64,000 bases of DNA. Origin: Saccharomonospora marina XMU15. Its GTDB lineage: Bacteria > Actinomycetota > Actinomycetes > Mycobacteriales > Pseudonocardiaceae. The position numbers and the translations under genes are program-made. Shown here one piece after another: positions 18,708 through 26,536 of this stretch (positions are counted from its first letter, which is position 1; the number at the start of each line of letters is the position of its first letter). The stretch covers positions 2,508,628-2,572,627 of the forward strand of contig NZ_CM001439.1 of the NCBI RefSeq assembly GCF_000244955.1. The letters run 5' to 3'. A model generated the notes under the pieces. That model made no database searches. It had not been told where the DNA came from and was given only the letters and a program-made list of their open reading frames with translations.

Positions 18708-19339
18708 CCCACCACACACCCGTGCCGCGGGGCCGCGGCCGCCCGCGCGACCCCGACACCGACCGGGCGATCCTGCGGGCCGCGTTCGAGTTGTTCCTCG
18801 AACGCGGCGTCGACGGCGCCAGCATGGAGCGGATCGCCCGGCGTGCCGGTGTCGGCAAGCTGACCGTCTACCGCCGCTGGTCGTCGAAGGAGGAGTTACT
18901 CGCACAGGCGGTCGCGTCGGTGGTCGAGGAACGGGAATGGCCGTCCAATGCGGACATTGAGACCGGCTCGCCATCGGAGATCCTCGAGCGGGTCCTGCCC
19001 GAGTCGGCGAAGCTCGCTGCCAGCCGCGAGTTCCGTGCGCTCGTCTCCCGAATCTATGGCTCCGCGGTCAGCCATCCGGATCTGCTGGCGGCATACTGGC
19101 GCCACTACCTCCTGCCCCGCCGCGAGGCCACCAAAGCCCTGCTACGGCGCGCCCAGGAGGACGGCACGATCGCTGCGGACGCCGACTTGGACGTGCTGAT
19201 CGACATGCTCGCCGGCGCGGTCACCTACCGGATGTTGCAACCGGACCCGCCCGATGCCGTGGAGATGCGACGCTACCTCGAAACCCTTCACCGGCAGGTG
19301 GGCCTGCTTCCGCAGCCACCCGAGGCGACCGGCCGCTGA
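18704..19339 (+). CDS. TetR/AcrR-family repressor
   Basis: A 211-residue TetR regulator. The N-terminal HTH is canonical: DRAILRAAFELFLERGVDG, MERIARRAGVGKLTVYRRWSSKEELL (residues about 17-62). The C-terminal helical ligand domain is of the TetR_C_16/33 type with RREATKALLRRAQEDGTI. The ATG overlaps the monooxygenase stop (ATGA), so the enzyme and its regulator are made together. It probably binds the inverted repeat at 17153-17183 and releases it when the monooxygenase substrate is bound. Its last 119 bases overlap the convergent HTH gene. Confidence 0.92.
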   Translation: MTHHTPVPRGRGRPRDPDTDRAILRAAFELFLERGVDGASMERIARRAGVGKLTVYRRWSSKEELLAQAVASVVEEREWPSNADIETGSPSEILERVLPESAKLAASREFRALVSRIYGSAVSHPDLLAAYWRHYLLPRREATKALLRRAQEDGTIAADADLDVLIDMLAGAVTYRMLQPDPPDAVEMRRYLETLHRQVGLLPQPPEATGR

Positions 19340-19826
19340 TACCTCGGCGGCCGTAACGGCCGCCGAGTGCGGCACCGCCACGCCGCATCGCTACGACTGT
19401 CGCCACTGCAAGGAACGTCAGAGCCGACACCACCGCGGCTCTGCCGACCCGGGTGAGCCTGCTGTCTCGCTGGGTCGGCGTGCGACCCGCCACGGGCTCC
19501 CCGTCGGGCGATCCCGATGGTTGGCAACGCGGCGCGCAGTCGGGGCAGGACGCCTGCCCGATGTCCTGACTCGCGGCCCGCCGCCAGCGTTGCTGCCACA
19601 TCGCCACGTCCCCGTCGCAGGCCTGAACGTAGGCCTGCGTCACCGCCAGCGACGGCAACCGCTCGCCACCGGCTGCCTCCGACAGCGTGGTGGCAGAGTA
19701 GTGCGCTTTCCTGGCGAGTTGGCGGTAACCCGGTGATTCGGCCTGTTCCCGCAACTGCCGCAGTTCCCATGCGAACCGCTGAACCGGCCCGTTCTCGGGG
19801 TCCACCGGTCGTTCCGGCCTGCCCAT
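19221..19826 (-). CDS. XRE-type HTH protein with C-terminal membrane anchor
   Basis: A 201-residue protein of a common actinobacterial type. It begins MGRPERPVDPENGPVQRF, with an HTH of the form YRQLARKAHYSATTLSEAAGGERLPS (about 34-60), a helical segment with Trp-rich MWQQRWRRAA, a Cys-Pro-x-Cys pair, and one hydrophobic helix VVSALTFLAVATVVAM (about 138-153). Such proteins are thought to sense membrane or helicase-related signals; no target is known. The last 45 residues are Arg/Gly-rich and lie antisense to the TetR gene, so they may be read-through after loss of an original stop. Divergent from the small secreted protein. Confidence 0.7.
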   Translation of the reverse strand: MGRPERPVDPENGPVQRFAWELRQLREQAESPGYRQLARKAHYSATTLSEAAGGERLPSLAVTQAYVQACDGDVAMWQQRWRRAASQDIGQASCPDCAPRCQPSGSPDGEPVAGRTPTQRDSRLTRVGRAAVVSALTFLAVATVVAMRRGGAALGGRYGRRGISGRSPRVAAEAGPPAGEGFRGSVASPRHRAGPVATSGR

Positions 19827-19995
19827 GTCCGCTTTCCCCCTGCGTTGATTCTCGTTGATTGTCCAGACCACGTTCCGCCCTCTTGTCAACGAAACCAGCT
19901 CTACAGCTTGAGGCGTGGTCAGTCCAAGGGGCCGGCGACCGCGAACCCCGCTGACCTCGGATGCGAGCGAAGCGTCCCTACGATTGAGGAACCGG

Positions 19996-20481
19996 ATGAG
20001 CAGCCGAAGAGGGATCGTGCTGACCCTGTCCATGGTCGCCGCCGCCCTGTTCGCCGTTGTGATGCCCGGCATCGCCACGGCGGCGCAGGACACGGCGACG
20101 GAGCGGACGGCGGCAGCAGGCGACGTATCGACCGCGGCCTACGAAGTCGACCACGCCGTCGCCGGTTCGCTGCCGCCCCGCTCGGAGTTGACGTGCCACT
20201 CCGTTCGGGCGGTGGAGATCTGCTACCCGGCCTACGGTGACCGCTGGTGGGTGCAGGACCAGGCCGCCGACGGTGCCTCGGCTGCCGTGCACTGGGAGAA
20301 CTTCCGTGGCGGCAGCCTGTATCGCTCCGGCATGTGCGTCAACAGCCTGGGCGACGGCAAGTGGGACCAGTGCAACAAGAAGTACTACGAGGACAGCGTG
20401 CTGAACGGGTTCCCGTGCGTCCGGGATCGAAGTGAGAGCCCGGACGCCGTGTGCAACTCGAGCGGCTGGCGTTTCCAGTGA
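19996..20481 (+). CDS. Small secreted cysteine-containing protein, unknown function
   Basis: A 161-residue protein with a Sec signal peptide: basic SSRRG, hydrophobic IVLTLSMVAAALFAVVMPGI and a likely cut after ATAA near residue 31. The mature part has six cysteines (in LTCHS, EICYP, GMCVN, DQCNK, FPCVR, AVCNS), which fits three disulfides in the cell wall space, and many Trp/Tyr residues (RWWV, KYYED). I do not recognise the family. The ATG has GAGGAACC upstream; the frame remains open to 19915 but that part is not protein-like. Confidence 0.75.
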   Translation: MSSRRGIVLTLSMVAAALFAVVMPGIATAAQDTATERTAAAGDVSTAAYEVDHAVAGSLPPRSELTCHSVRAVEICYPAYGDRWWVQDQAADGASAAVHWENFRGGSLYRSGMCVNSLGDGKWDQCNKKYYEDSVLNGFPCVRDRSESPDAVCNSSGWRFQ

Positions 20482-20655
20482 TGCCGTAGGCGGGCTCGGC
20501 GGTCGCCACACGGCGGGCGGCCGCCGGCACCGTCGGCCCGGGCAAGGTACCCGAGCCTGATGCCACCTCGCCGTTCCTGGCAGCATCGTGATACGTGTTC
20601 CATCCCCCGAGCAGTGCTTGCGATGGCCGTTCGACTCCGACCGTTGCGCTCGAAT

Positions 20656-20669
20656 GATAACGTGTTCTA
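20656..20669. promoter_or_regulatory. KstR-like operator candidate upstream of the aldehyde dehydrogenase operon
   Basis: The sequence reads GAT-AAC-GT-GTT-CTA. The steroid regulator KstR of mycobacteria and rhodococci binds TNNAACNNGTTNNA, often TAGAACNNGTTCTA; here the central AACNNGTT and the right flank CTA match, and only the left flank deviates. A related ACGTGTTC occurs at 20593-20600. The site is 60 bases before the first gene of a coupled operon of CoA-thioester genes. The regulator is not in the window. Confidence 0.5.
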
Positions 20670-20728
20670 GTTTTGCGGGAAGGCCCGCCGGGTGGGCCGG
20701 ACAGCGGGGTCGACAGCGAGGAGCACGC

Positions 20729-22174
20729 ATGCGGGTGTACAAGGAGCTCTACATCGGTGGCCGGTGGACCACCCCTGCCACGGACAGCGCCATCGAGGTC
20801 GTCTCGCCCCACTCCGAACAACTCGTGGGGCGCACACCCGAGGGCGGCGCCGACGACCTCGACGCCGCTGTGGCGGCGGCCCGCGAGGCGTTCGACAACG
20901 GTGAGTGGCCGCGACTGGACCCCGCCGAGCGGATCGCCGCCGTGCAGCGCTTCGCCGACGCCTACCGTGCCCGGCAGGACGAACTCGCCGAACTGATCAG
21001 CACCGAGATGGGCGCGCCCATCTGGTTCTCCCAGATCGGTCAGGTCGGCGCCACCATGATGGCACTCGACTCCTACCTCGCCGCCGCGCGCGACACCAAG
21101 TGGGAAGAGCGCCGCACCGGCGCGTTCGGCGGAGAGGTCGTCGTCCGCCGCGAACCCGCGGGCGTCGCCGGGATCATCACACCCTGGAACGTGCCGCACT
21201 TCGTCACGATGGCCAAGCTGGCGCCCGCGCTGCTGGCCGGATGCACCGTGGTGCTCAAACCACCGCCGGAATCACCGCTGTCCGGCCTGGCCCTCGCCGA
21301 GATCCTCGACGAGGCGGGCCTGCCGGAAGGGGTCGTCAGCGTGCTGCCCGCGGGCCGCGAAGTCGGTGAACGCCTCGTCACCCACCCGGGAGTCGACAAG
21401 ATCTCCTTCACCGGCTCCACGGCGGCAGGCAGGCGCATCGCCTCGCTGTGCGGTCAGGACCTGCGCCGGGTCACCCTGGAGTTGGGCGGCAAGTCGGCGG
21501 CGATCATCCTCGACGACGCCGACCTCGGCCAGACCGTCGAACGCCTGCAGCTGGCGTCACTGATGAACAGCGGACAGGCGTGCATAGCGCAGACCCGCAT
21601 CCTCGCCTCACGGAAGCGACACGACGAGGTGGTGGACGCGCTGGCGGAAATGGTCGGCGGGCTGACCATCGGCGACCCACTCGACCACGGCAACTACATC
21701 GGCCCGCTGGTCGCGCGCCGCCAGCAGGAGCGGGTCGAGAACTACATCCGCATCGGTCAGGACGAAGGAGCGAAAGTCGCCGTCGGCGGGCCTGGCAGGC
21801 CCGAAGGGCTGGACAGCGGCTGGTACGTCAGGCCGACCGTGTTCGCGGGCGTCGACAACTCCGCGCGCATCGCCCAGGAGGAGATCTTCGGCCCGGTACT
21901 GGCCGTGATCCCCTACGACGACACCGAGGACGCCATCCGCATCGCCAACGACTCCGAGTACGGCCTCGCGGGATCGGTGTGGACCTCGGACGTGGAGCAC
22001 GGCCTCGACGTGGCCAGGCGCATCCGTACCGGAACCCTCGGCATCAACCAGTACCTGCTGGAGTTCAACGCCCCGTTCGGCGGCTTCAAGGCCAGCGGTA
22101 TCGGGCGCGAGTTCGGTCCGGAGGGCATCGACGGTTACGTCGAACTCAAGTCCGTCGCCCTGCCGATCGGATGA
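20729..22174 (+). CDS. Aldehyde dehydrogenase (NAD-dependent)
   Basis: A 481-residue aldehyde dehydrogenase. It has the general-base region LELGGKSAAIILDDADL (Glu 251), the nucleophile NSGQACIAQTRI (Cys 285), coenzyme residues TPWNVPHF and FTGSTAAGRRI, and QEEIFGPVLAVIPYDD with the C-terminal NAPFGGFKASGIGREFG. The ATG has GAGGAG upstream. It is the first gene of a seven-gene unit and would oxidise an aldehyde released by the downstream thiolase-fold/DUF35 aldolase candidates. Similar enzymes are found in steroid and terpene degradation clusters; that assignment is inference. Confidence 0.92.
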   Translation: MRVYKELYIGGRWTTPATDSAIEVVSPHSEQLVGRTPEGGADDLDAAVAAAREAFDNGEWPRLDPAERIAAVQRFADAYRARQDELAELISTEMGAPIWFSQIGQVGATMMALDSYLAAARDTKWEERRTGAFGGEVVVRREPAGVAGIITPWNVPHFVTMAKLAPALLAGCTVVLKPPPESPLSGLALAEILDEAGLPEGVVSVLPAGREVGERLVTHPGVDKISFTGSTAAGRRIASLCGQDLRRVTLELGGKSAAIILDDADLGQTVERLQLASLMNSGQACIAQTRILASRKRHDEVVDALAEMVGGLTIGDPLDHGNYIGPLVARRQQERVENYIRIGQDEGAKVAVGGPGRPEGLDSGWYVRPTVFAGVDNSARIAQEEIFGPVLAVIPYDDTEDAIRIANDSEYGLAGSVWTSDVEHGLDVARRIRTGTLGINQYLLEFNAPFGGFKASGIGREFGPEGIDGYVELKSVALPIG

Positions 22175-22626
22175 GCACCCCCGCGCCCGGCGGCCACGGC
22201 AGCCTCTGCGCGCCGTACACGCTGCAGTTCCCCTTCGAGCGCACCGTTGGTCCCAAGCTCGGCACGTTCTTCGCCGGGTTGAAGGAGAAGCGGCTGTTCG
22301 GAGTGCGGGCTCGGCGCGGCGTCCTGTGCCCGCCGCTGGAGTTCGACCCCGACACCGGCGCCGAGACCGGCGAACTGGTGGAGCTGCCGCCGACCGGCAC
22401 GGTCACCGTCTGGACCTGGGTCCGGTCGCGGCCGGGCGACCCGGTGGCGCACGACTTCGCCTGGGCGCTCGTCGAGATCGACGGCACCGCCGGTTCGCTG
22501 CTCCACGCGGTCGACGTGGAGGCCGACCCCACCCGCATGACGAGGGGGATGCGGGTGCGGGCGCGGTGGCGCGGCGAACGTGTCGGCGACCTGCGAGACA
22601 TCGAGTGTTTCGAGGTGGAACAGTGA
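22171..22626 (+). CDS. OB-fold DUF35-family protein lacking the zinc ribbon cysteines
   Basis: A 151-residue DUF35 (OB-fold, acyl-CoA-associated) protein. The N-terminal helix LQFPFERTVGPKLGTFFAGLKEKRLFGVRA and the RRGVLCPPLEFDPDTG segment correspond to the rubredoxin-like zinc ribbon, but only one Cys is left, so no zinc site is expected. The OB barrel follows (PTGTVTVWTWV, FAWALVEIDG, RMTRGMRVRARW). DUF35 proteins bind thiolase-fold partners, as in the ChsH2/Ltp2 aldolase. ATGA overlap with the aldehyde dehydrogenase and GTGA overlap with the next gene show tight coupling. Confidence 0.85.
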   Translation: MSTPAPGGHGSLCAPYTLQFPFERTVGPKLGTFFAGLKEKRLFGVRARRGVLCPPLEFDPDTGAETGELVELPPTGTVTVWTWVRSRPGDPVAHDFAWALVEIDGTAGSLLHAVDVEADPTRMTRGMRVRARWRGERVGDLRDIECFEVEQ

Positions 22627-23108
22627 GTGAACCGTCGGCACCGACCCTGCCCGAGCCGCTCACCACCATGGCGAGCCCGTTTCGCATGGACTACACCTAC
22701 GTCGCGGGCACCGGCCGGTCGGTGTTCCTGCGCGGCCTCGCCCAAGGCAGGATGCTCGCGCGACGCTGCCCCGGCTGCGCGCAGGTCTACCTGCCGCCGC
22801 CGGAGTTCTGCTCCCGCTGCCTGAGCCCGCTGGGGGAGCCGTTCGAACTGGACGGGCGCGGCCTGATCTCCACCTTCTGCGTGGTGAGCTTCCCCTTTCC
22901 CGGGCAGGTCCACCAGCCGCCGTACGTGGTCGCGCACATCCAGGTACACGGCACGGGGACGCGGCTGATGCACCTGGTCCGCGAGATCGAGCCCTCCGAC
23001 GTGCGGATCGGCATGGAGGTGGAGCCGGTGTGGGTCGACGAAGGTGAGCGGGAGAACTCGTTGACCAGCATCCGCCACTACCGTCCCGCCGGGGGCGGTC
23101 ATGCGTGA
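22623..23108 (+). CDS. Zn-ribbon OB-fold DUF35-family protein
   Basis: A 161-residue DUF35 protein with an intact zinc ribbon: RRCPGCAQVYLPPPEFCSRCLSPLG has two CxxC pairs (about residues 49-68). The OB-fold then runs through GRGLISTFCVVSFPFPGQVHQPPYVVAHI and MEVEPVW. It forms a pair with the preceding, ribbon-less homologue, and both lie directly before three thiolase-fold genes. In characterised steroid side-chain aldolases a DUF35 domain and a Ltp thiolase-fold protein form the active complex. GTG start overlapping the previous stop; the next gene begins 8 bases before its end. Confidence 0.9.
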   Translation: MSEPSAPTLPEPLTTMASPFRMDYTYVAGTGRSVFLRGLAQGRMLARRCPGCAQVYLPPPEFCSRCLSPLGEPFELDGRGLISTFCVVSFPFPGQVHQPPYVVAHIQVHGTGTRLMHLVREIEPSDVRIGMEVEPVWVDEGERENSLTSIRHYRPAGGGHA

Positions 23109-24177
23109 GGTAGCCGTGGTCTCGTTCGCCCAGTCGCCGTGCCAGGCCGCCAACCGCCACGACGACATGGCGGACATCCTGCTGCCCGTGATCAAGCAGG
23201 CGCTGGGTGCGGTGGGACTCGACCGCGACGACATCGACTTCTTCGTCTCGGGAAGCCACGACTTCTTCGAAGGCCGCACGTTCTCCTACATCGAGTCACT
23301 GGACGCGGTGGGCGCGTGGCCGCCGATCTCGGAGTCACACGTCGAGATGGACGCCGCGTGGGCGTTCGCCGAAGCCTGGTCCTGGCTGCAACTCGGCGAG
23401 GGCGACATCGCACTGGTCTACGGCATCGGCCGGGGCTCGCTCGCCGCCGACCTGGACCAGGTGCTGCCCACACAGCTGGACCCGTACCTGCTCGCGCCGC
23501 TGCGTCCACACCGCGACGCGCTGGCCGGCCTGCAGGCGGCCGCACTGATCGATGCGGGGCTCACCAGCGAACGCCACCTCGCCGAGATCGTGGTGCGCTG
23601 CCTGGCCGCCGCGGTGGACAACCCCTACGCCCAGAAATCGGGGCAGCTCGACGTCGAGGAGATGCTCCGCGCGCCGTACATCAGCACACCGTTGCGCGAA
23701 CACGACGTCGCCCCCGTCGGCGACGCGGCCGCGGTGGTGGTGCTCGCGGCGGGCGACGCGGCGCGCGGGCTCAGCGACCGGCCCGCGTGGGTACGCGGCC
23801 TCGACCACCGCATCGACACCCACTATCCGGGAGTGCGGGATCTGACCCGGTCGGACTCGGCCCTCCTCGCCGCCGCGCGGGCGGCCGAACAAGCCGGGTT
23901 CGCGGCATCCGAAGTGGACATCGCCGAGCTGCACACCGAGTACAGCTACGCGGAGCCGCTGCTGGTCAAGGCACTCGGCCTGCGAGCAAGCGCGGTCAAC
24001 CCCTCCGGCGGCCCGCTCGCAGGCCGCCCGGTGACCGCAACCGGGCTCATCCGCATCGGTGAGGCGGCACGCCGCATCATCGACGGCGCGGCGCAGCGGG
24101 CGCTGGCCCACGCCACCAACGGGCAGGTGCTGCAACACAACCTCGTCTGCCTGCTTTCGGGGGAGGCAAGGGCATGA
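23101..24177 (+). CDS. Thiolase-fold protein without nucleophilic cysteine (Ltp-like)
   Basis: A 358-residue thiolase-superfamily protein. The C-terminal glycine loop NPSGGPLAGRPVTATGLIRI is recognisable, as is the N-terminal AVVSFAQSP strand, but the region that should hold the nucleophilic Cys reads ESHVEMDAAWAFAEAWSWL, with no Cys, and the later HDxF motif is ELHTEYSYAE. It therefore cannot be a normal thiolase. Cys-less members such as Ltp2 act as retro-aldolases with a DUF35 partner, and two such partners are encoded immediately upstream. Role as aldolase subunit is inference. ATGA overlap with the next gene. Confidence 0.82.
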   Translation: MREVAVVSFAQSPCQAANRHDDMADILLPVIKQALGAVGLDRDDIDFFVSGSHDFFEGRTFSYIESLDAVGAWPPISESHVEMDAAWAFAEAWSWLQLGEGDIALVYGIGRGSLAADLDQVLPTQLDPYLLAPLRPHRDALAGLQAAALIDAGLTSERHLAEIVVRCLAAAVDNPYAQKSGQLDVEEMLRAPYISTPLREHDVAPVGDAAAVVVLAAGDAARGLSDRPAWVRGLDHRIDTHYPGVRDLTRSDSALLAAARAAEQAGFAASEVDIAELHTEYSYAEPLLVKALGLRASAVNPSGGPLAGRPVTATGLIRIGEAARRIIDGAAQRALAHATNGQVLQHNLVCLLSGEARA

Positions 24178-25340
24178 GCAAGGCACTCGCGGTCGTCGGA
24201 GTCGGCCAGAGCAAGCAGGCCAAGCGCCGGGAGGTGACCATCGCGGCGATGGTGCGGGAGGCGGTGCGAGGCGCGCTGCAGGACGCCGAGCTCACCTTCG
24301 CCGACATCGACGCCGTGGTGCTCAGCAAGACCCCCGACCTGTTCGACGGCGTGATGAACCCCGAGCTGTACCTGGCCGACGCGATGGGCGCGGTCGGGCT
24401 GCCGGTGACGCGGGTGTTCACCGGCGGCAGTGTCGGCGGCCACGCCGCCATCTACGGTGCCCACCTGGTGGCGGCCGGGTTGGCGCGCCGGGTGCTCGTG
24501 GTCGCCTACTCCAAGGAGTCCGAGGGCGACTTCACGTGGGCGCTGTCGCGTCCACTGCCGTTCAGCGCGCAGCTGGGCGCGGGCGCGGGCGGCCACTTCG
24601 CCCCGGTGGTCCGCGAGTACATCCGGCGGTCGAAGGCTCCCGAACACATCGGCTGGAAGGTCGCGGTCAACCACCGGCTCAACGCCACCCGCAACCCCTA
24701 CGCGCACGTGCAGCGCCCCGACATCACGATCGAGCAGGTGCGCAACTCACCGATGCTGTGGGACCCGATCCGCTTCCTGGAATCCTGCCCGTCCTCCGAC
24801 GGGTCCTGTGCCGTGGTCATCACGGGGGAGAACGACGTGCCGAGCACCGCCCGCCCGCCCGCGTGGATACACGGCATGTCCTGGCGCACCGAGACCGGCC
24901 ACTTCGCCGGTCGCGACGAGGTCAACCCCCGCGCGGGGCAGGACTGCGCTCGCGACGTCTACCGGCAGGCCGGGATCAGCAGTCCCGCCGATGAACTCGA
25001 CGTCGCCGAGCTCTACATCCCCTACAGCTGGTACGAACCGATGTGGCTGGAAAACCTCGGCCTGGCCGAGGAACACCGAGGCTGGCGGCTCGTGGACGAC
25101 GACCGCACCGCATTCGACGGCGACCTGCCCGTCAACCCCTCCGGCGGCGTGCTTTCCGGCAACCCGACCGGAGCCACGGGGCTGCTCCGGTTCGCGGAGG
25201 CGGCGCTGCAGGTGCGCGGCATGGCTGGGCAGCACCAGGTGGACGGCGCGCGCCGCGCGGTGGGGCACGCCATGGGCGGAGCCTCGCAGTTCCACGCGCT
25301 GTGGGTGGTAGGCAGCAGCCGACCGGGGATCACCACATGA
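24174..25340 (+). CDS. Thiolase-fold protein with Ser in place of the catalytic Cys (Ltp-like)
   Basis: A 388-residue thiolase-superfamily protein starting SKALAVVGVGQSKQAKR. The nucleophile position is VFTGGSVGGHAAIYGAHLVAAG, where Ser or Gly replaces Cys. The C-terminal NPSGGVLSGNPTGATGLLRFAEAALQVRG keeps the glycine loop but the usual GHP histidine is Asn-Pro. DVAELYIPYSWYEP replaces the HDCF motif and brings a tyrosine cluster, as in aldolase-type Ltp proteins. It probably pairs with the preceding homologue or a DUF35 protein. ATGA overlaps at both ends indicate fixed stoichiometry. Confidence 0.85.
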   Translation: MSKALAVVGVGQSKQAKRREVTIAAMVREAVRGALQDAELTFADIDAVVLSKTPDLFDGVMNPELYLADAMGAVGLPVTRVFTGGSVGGHAAIYGAHLVAAGLARRVLVVAYSKESEGDFTWALSRPLPFSAQLGAGAGGHFAPVVREYIRRSKAPEHIGWKVAVNHRLNATRNPYAHVQRPDITIEQVRNSPMLWDPIRFLESCPSSDGSCAVVITGENDVPSTARPPAWIHGMSWRTETGHFAGRDEVNPRAGQDCARDVYRQAGISSPADELDVAELYIPYSWYEPMWLENLGLAEEHRGWRLVDDDRTAFDGDLPVNPSGGVLSGNPTGATGLLRFAEAALQVRGMAGQHQVDGARRAVGHAMGGASQFHALWVVGSSRPGITT

Positions 25341-26536
25341 GGGCGTTCGTGGCAGGGGTCGGCATGACCCCGTTCACCAGGATCGGCTCCGAGGTCACCT
25401 ACCCGGACCTGGTCGGCGACGCGGTGCGCGCCGCTCTCGCCGACGCAGGCGTCGAGTACCCAGCGTTGCAGCGTGCGGCGGTCGGGTACGTGTTCCAGCC
25501 GTCGGCGGCGGGTCAGCGGGCACTCTACGACCTCGGACTCACCGCACTCCCGATCGTCAACGTGAACAACAACTGTGCCACCGGGTCGACAGCGCTCGTG
25601 CTCGCCCGCGATTGGGTCCGCAGTGGACTGTGCGACGTCGCGTTGGCCCTCGGTTTCGAAAAGATGACCAAGCAAGCGATGACGGGCGGTTCGGCGGGCA
25701 TCACCACGGTCGACGCGCACCTCGACGTCATGGTGTCCGCCCACGGCTGGACGCAGGATGCTCCGATGACGGCACAGTTCTTCGGCAATGCCGCCCGCGA
25801 GCACATGCAACGCTACGGCACGACGGTGCGCGACCTGGCAAGCGTGGCGGTCAAGAACCACGAGCACTCCACCCGCAACCGGCTCGCGCAGTTCCAGCGG
25901 CCCTACACCCTCGACGAGGTGCTCGCCGACAAACCCGTGCACGGACCGCTGACGCGCTCACAGTGCTCCCCGATGTCCGACGGAGCGGCCGCCGCGGTGG
26001 TGGTGAGCGAGCGGTTCGTCGAGCAGCACGGTCTCGCCGACCGTGCGGTGGAGATCGTCGCGCAGAGCCTGGTCACCGACACCGAGGAGTCGCTGCGTTC
26101 CGGCTCGATGATCGACGTGGTGGGCGCGCCGATGACCCGGCAGGCCACCCGGGAGGTCCTCGACGCCGCGGAAGTGGCGATCGAGGACGTGGCCGTGCTG
26201 GAGGTGCACGACTGCTTCTCCATCAACGAGATCATCACCTACGAGGCGATGGGCATGTGCGCACAGGGCGAGGGCGGTTCGCTCGTCCGCAGCGGTGCCA
26301 CGACCTACGGTGGCCGCTGGGTGGTCAACCCGTCGGGCGGCCTGATCTCCAAGGGACACCCGCTCGGCGCCACCGGCCTCGCCCAGTGTGCCGAACTCAC
26401 CTGGCAGCTGCGTGGCACCGCAGGCGAGCGTCAGGTGCCGGGGGCACGACTCGGACTCGCGCATAACCTGGGGCTGGGCGGCGCCTGTGTCGTCACGCTG
26501 TACCACGCCCCGCAGGACGGGAGGGAACTCGCATGA
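25337..26536 (+). CDS. SCP2-type thiolase / lipid-transfer protein with intact active site
   Basis: A 399-residue SCP2-thiolase. All catalytic elements are present: nucleophile NNNCATGSTALVLA (Cys 80), LEVHDCFSINEI (HDCF) and NPSGGLISKGHPLGATGLAQ (GHP). This protein should cleave or form a 3-ketoacyl-CoA, in contrast to its two Cys-less neighbours. Its presence with an aldolase-like pair suggests one operon covering both a thiolytic and an aldolytic chain-shortening step. The ATG overlaps the previous stop (ATGA) and its own stop overlaps the ligase start. Confidence 0.92.
   Translation: MRAFVAGVGMTPFTRIGSEVTYPDLVGDAVRAALADAGVEYPALQRAAVGYVFQPSAAGQRALYDLGLTALPIVNVNNNCATGSTALVLARDWVRSGLCDVALALGFEKMTKQAMTGGSAGITTVDAHLDVMVSAHGWTQDAPMTAQFFGNAAREHMQRYGTTVRDLASVAVKNHEHSTRNRLAQFQRPYTLDEVLADKPVHGPLTRSQCSPMSDGAAAAVVVSERFVEQHGLADRAVEIVAQSLVTDTEESLRSGSMIDVVGAPMTRQATREVLDAAEVAIEDVAVLEVHDCFSINEIITYEAMGMCAQGEGGSLVRSGATTYGGRWVVNPSGGLISKGHPLGATGLAQCAELTWQLRGTAGERQVPGARLGLAHNLGLGGACVVTLYHAPQDGRELA

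Noticed and set aside
23101-25340. Calling both Cys-less thiolase-fold genes as pseudogenes
   Set aside because: Both frames are intact, coupled by ATGA overlaps and retain other conserved motifs, so loss of the Cys is better read as a change of function.
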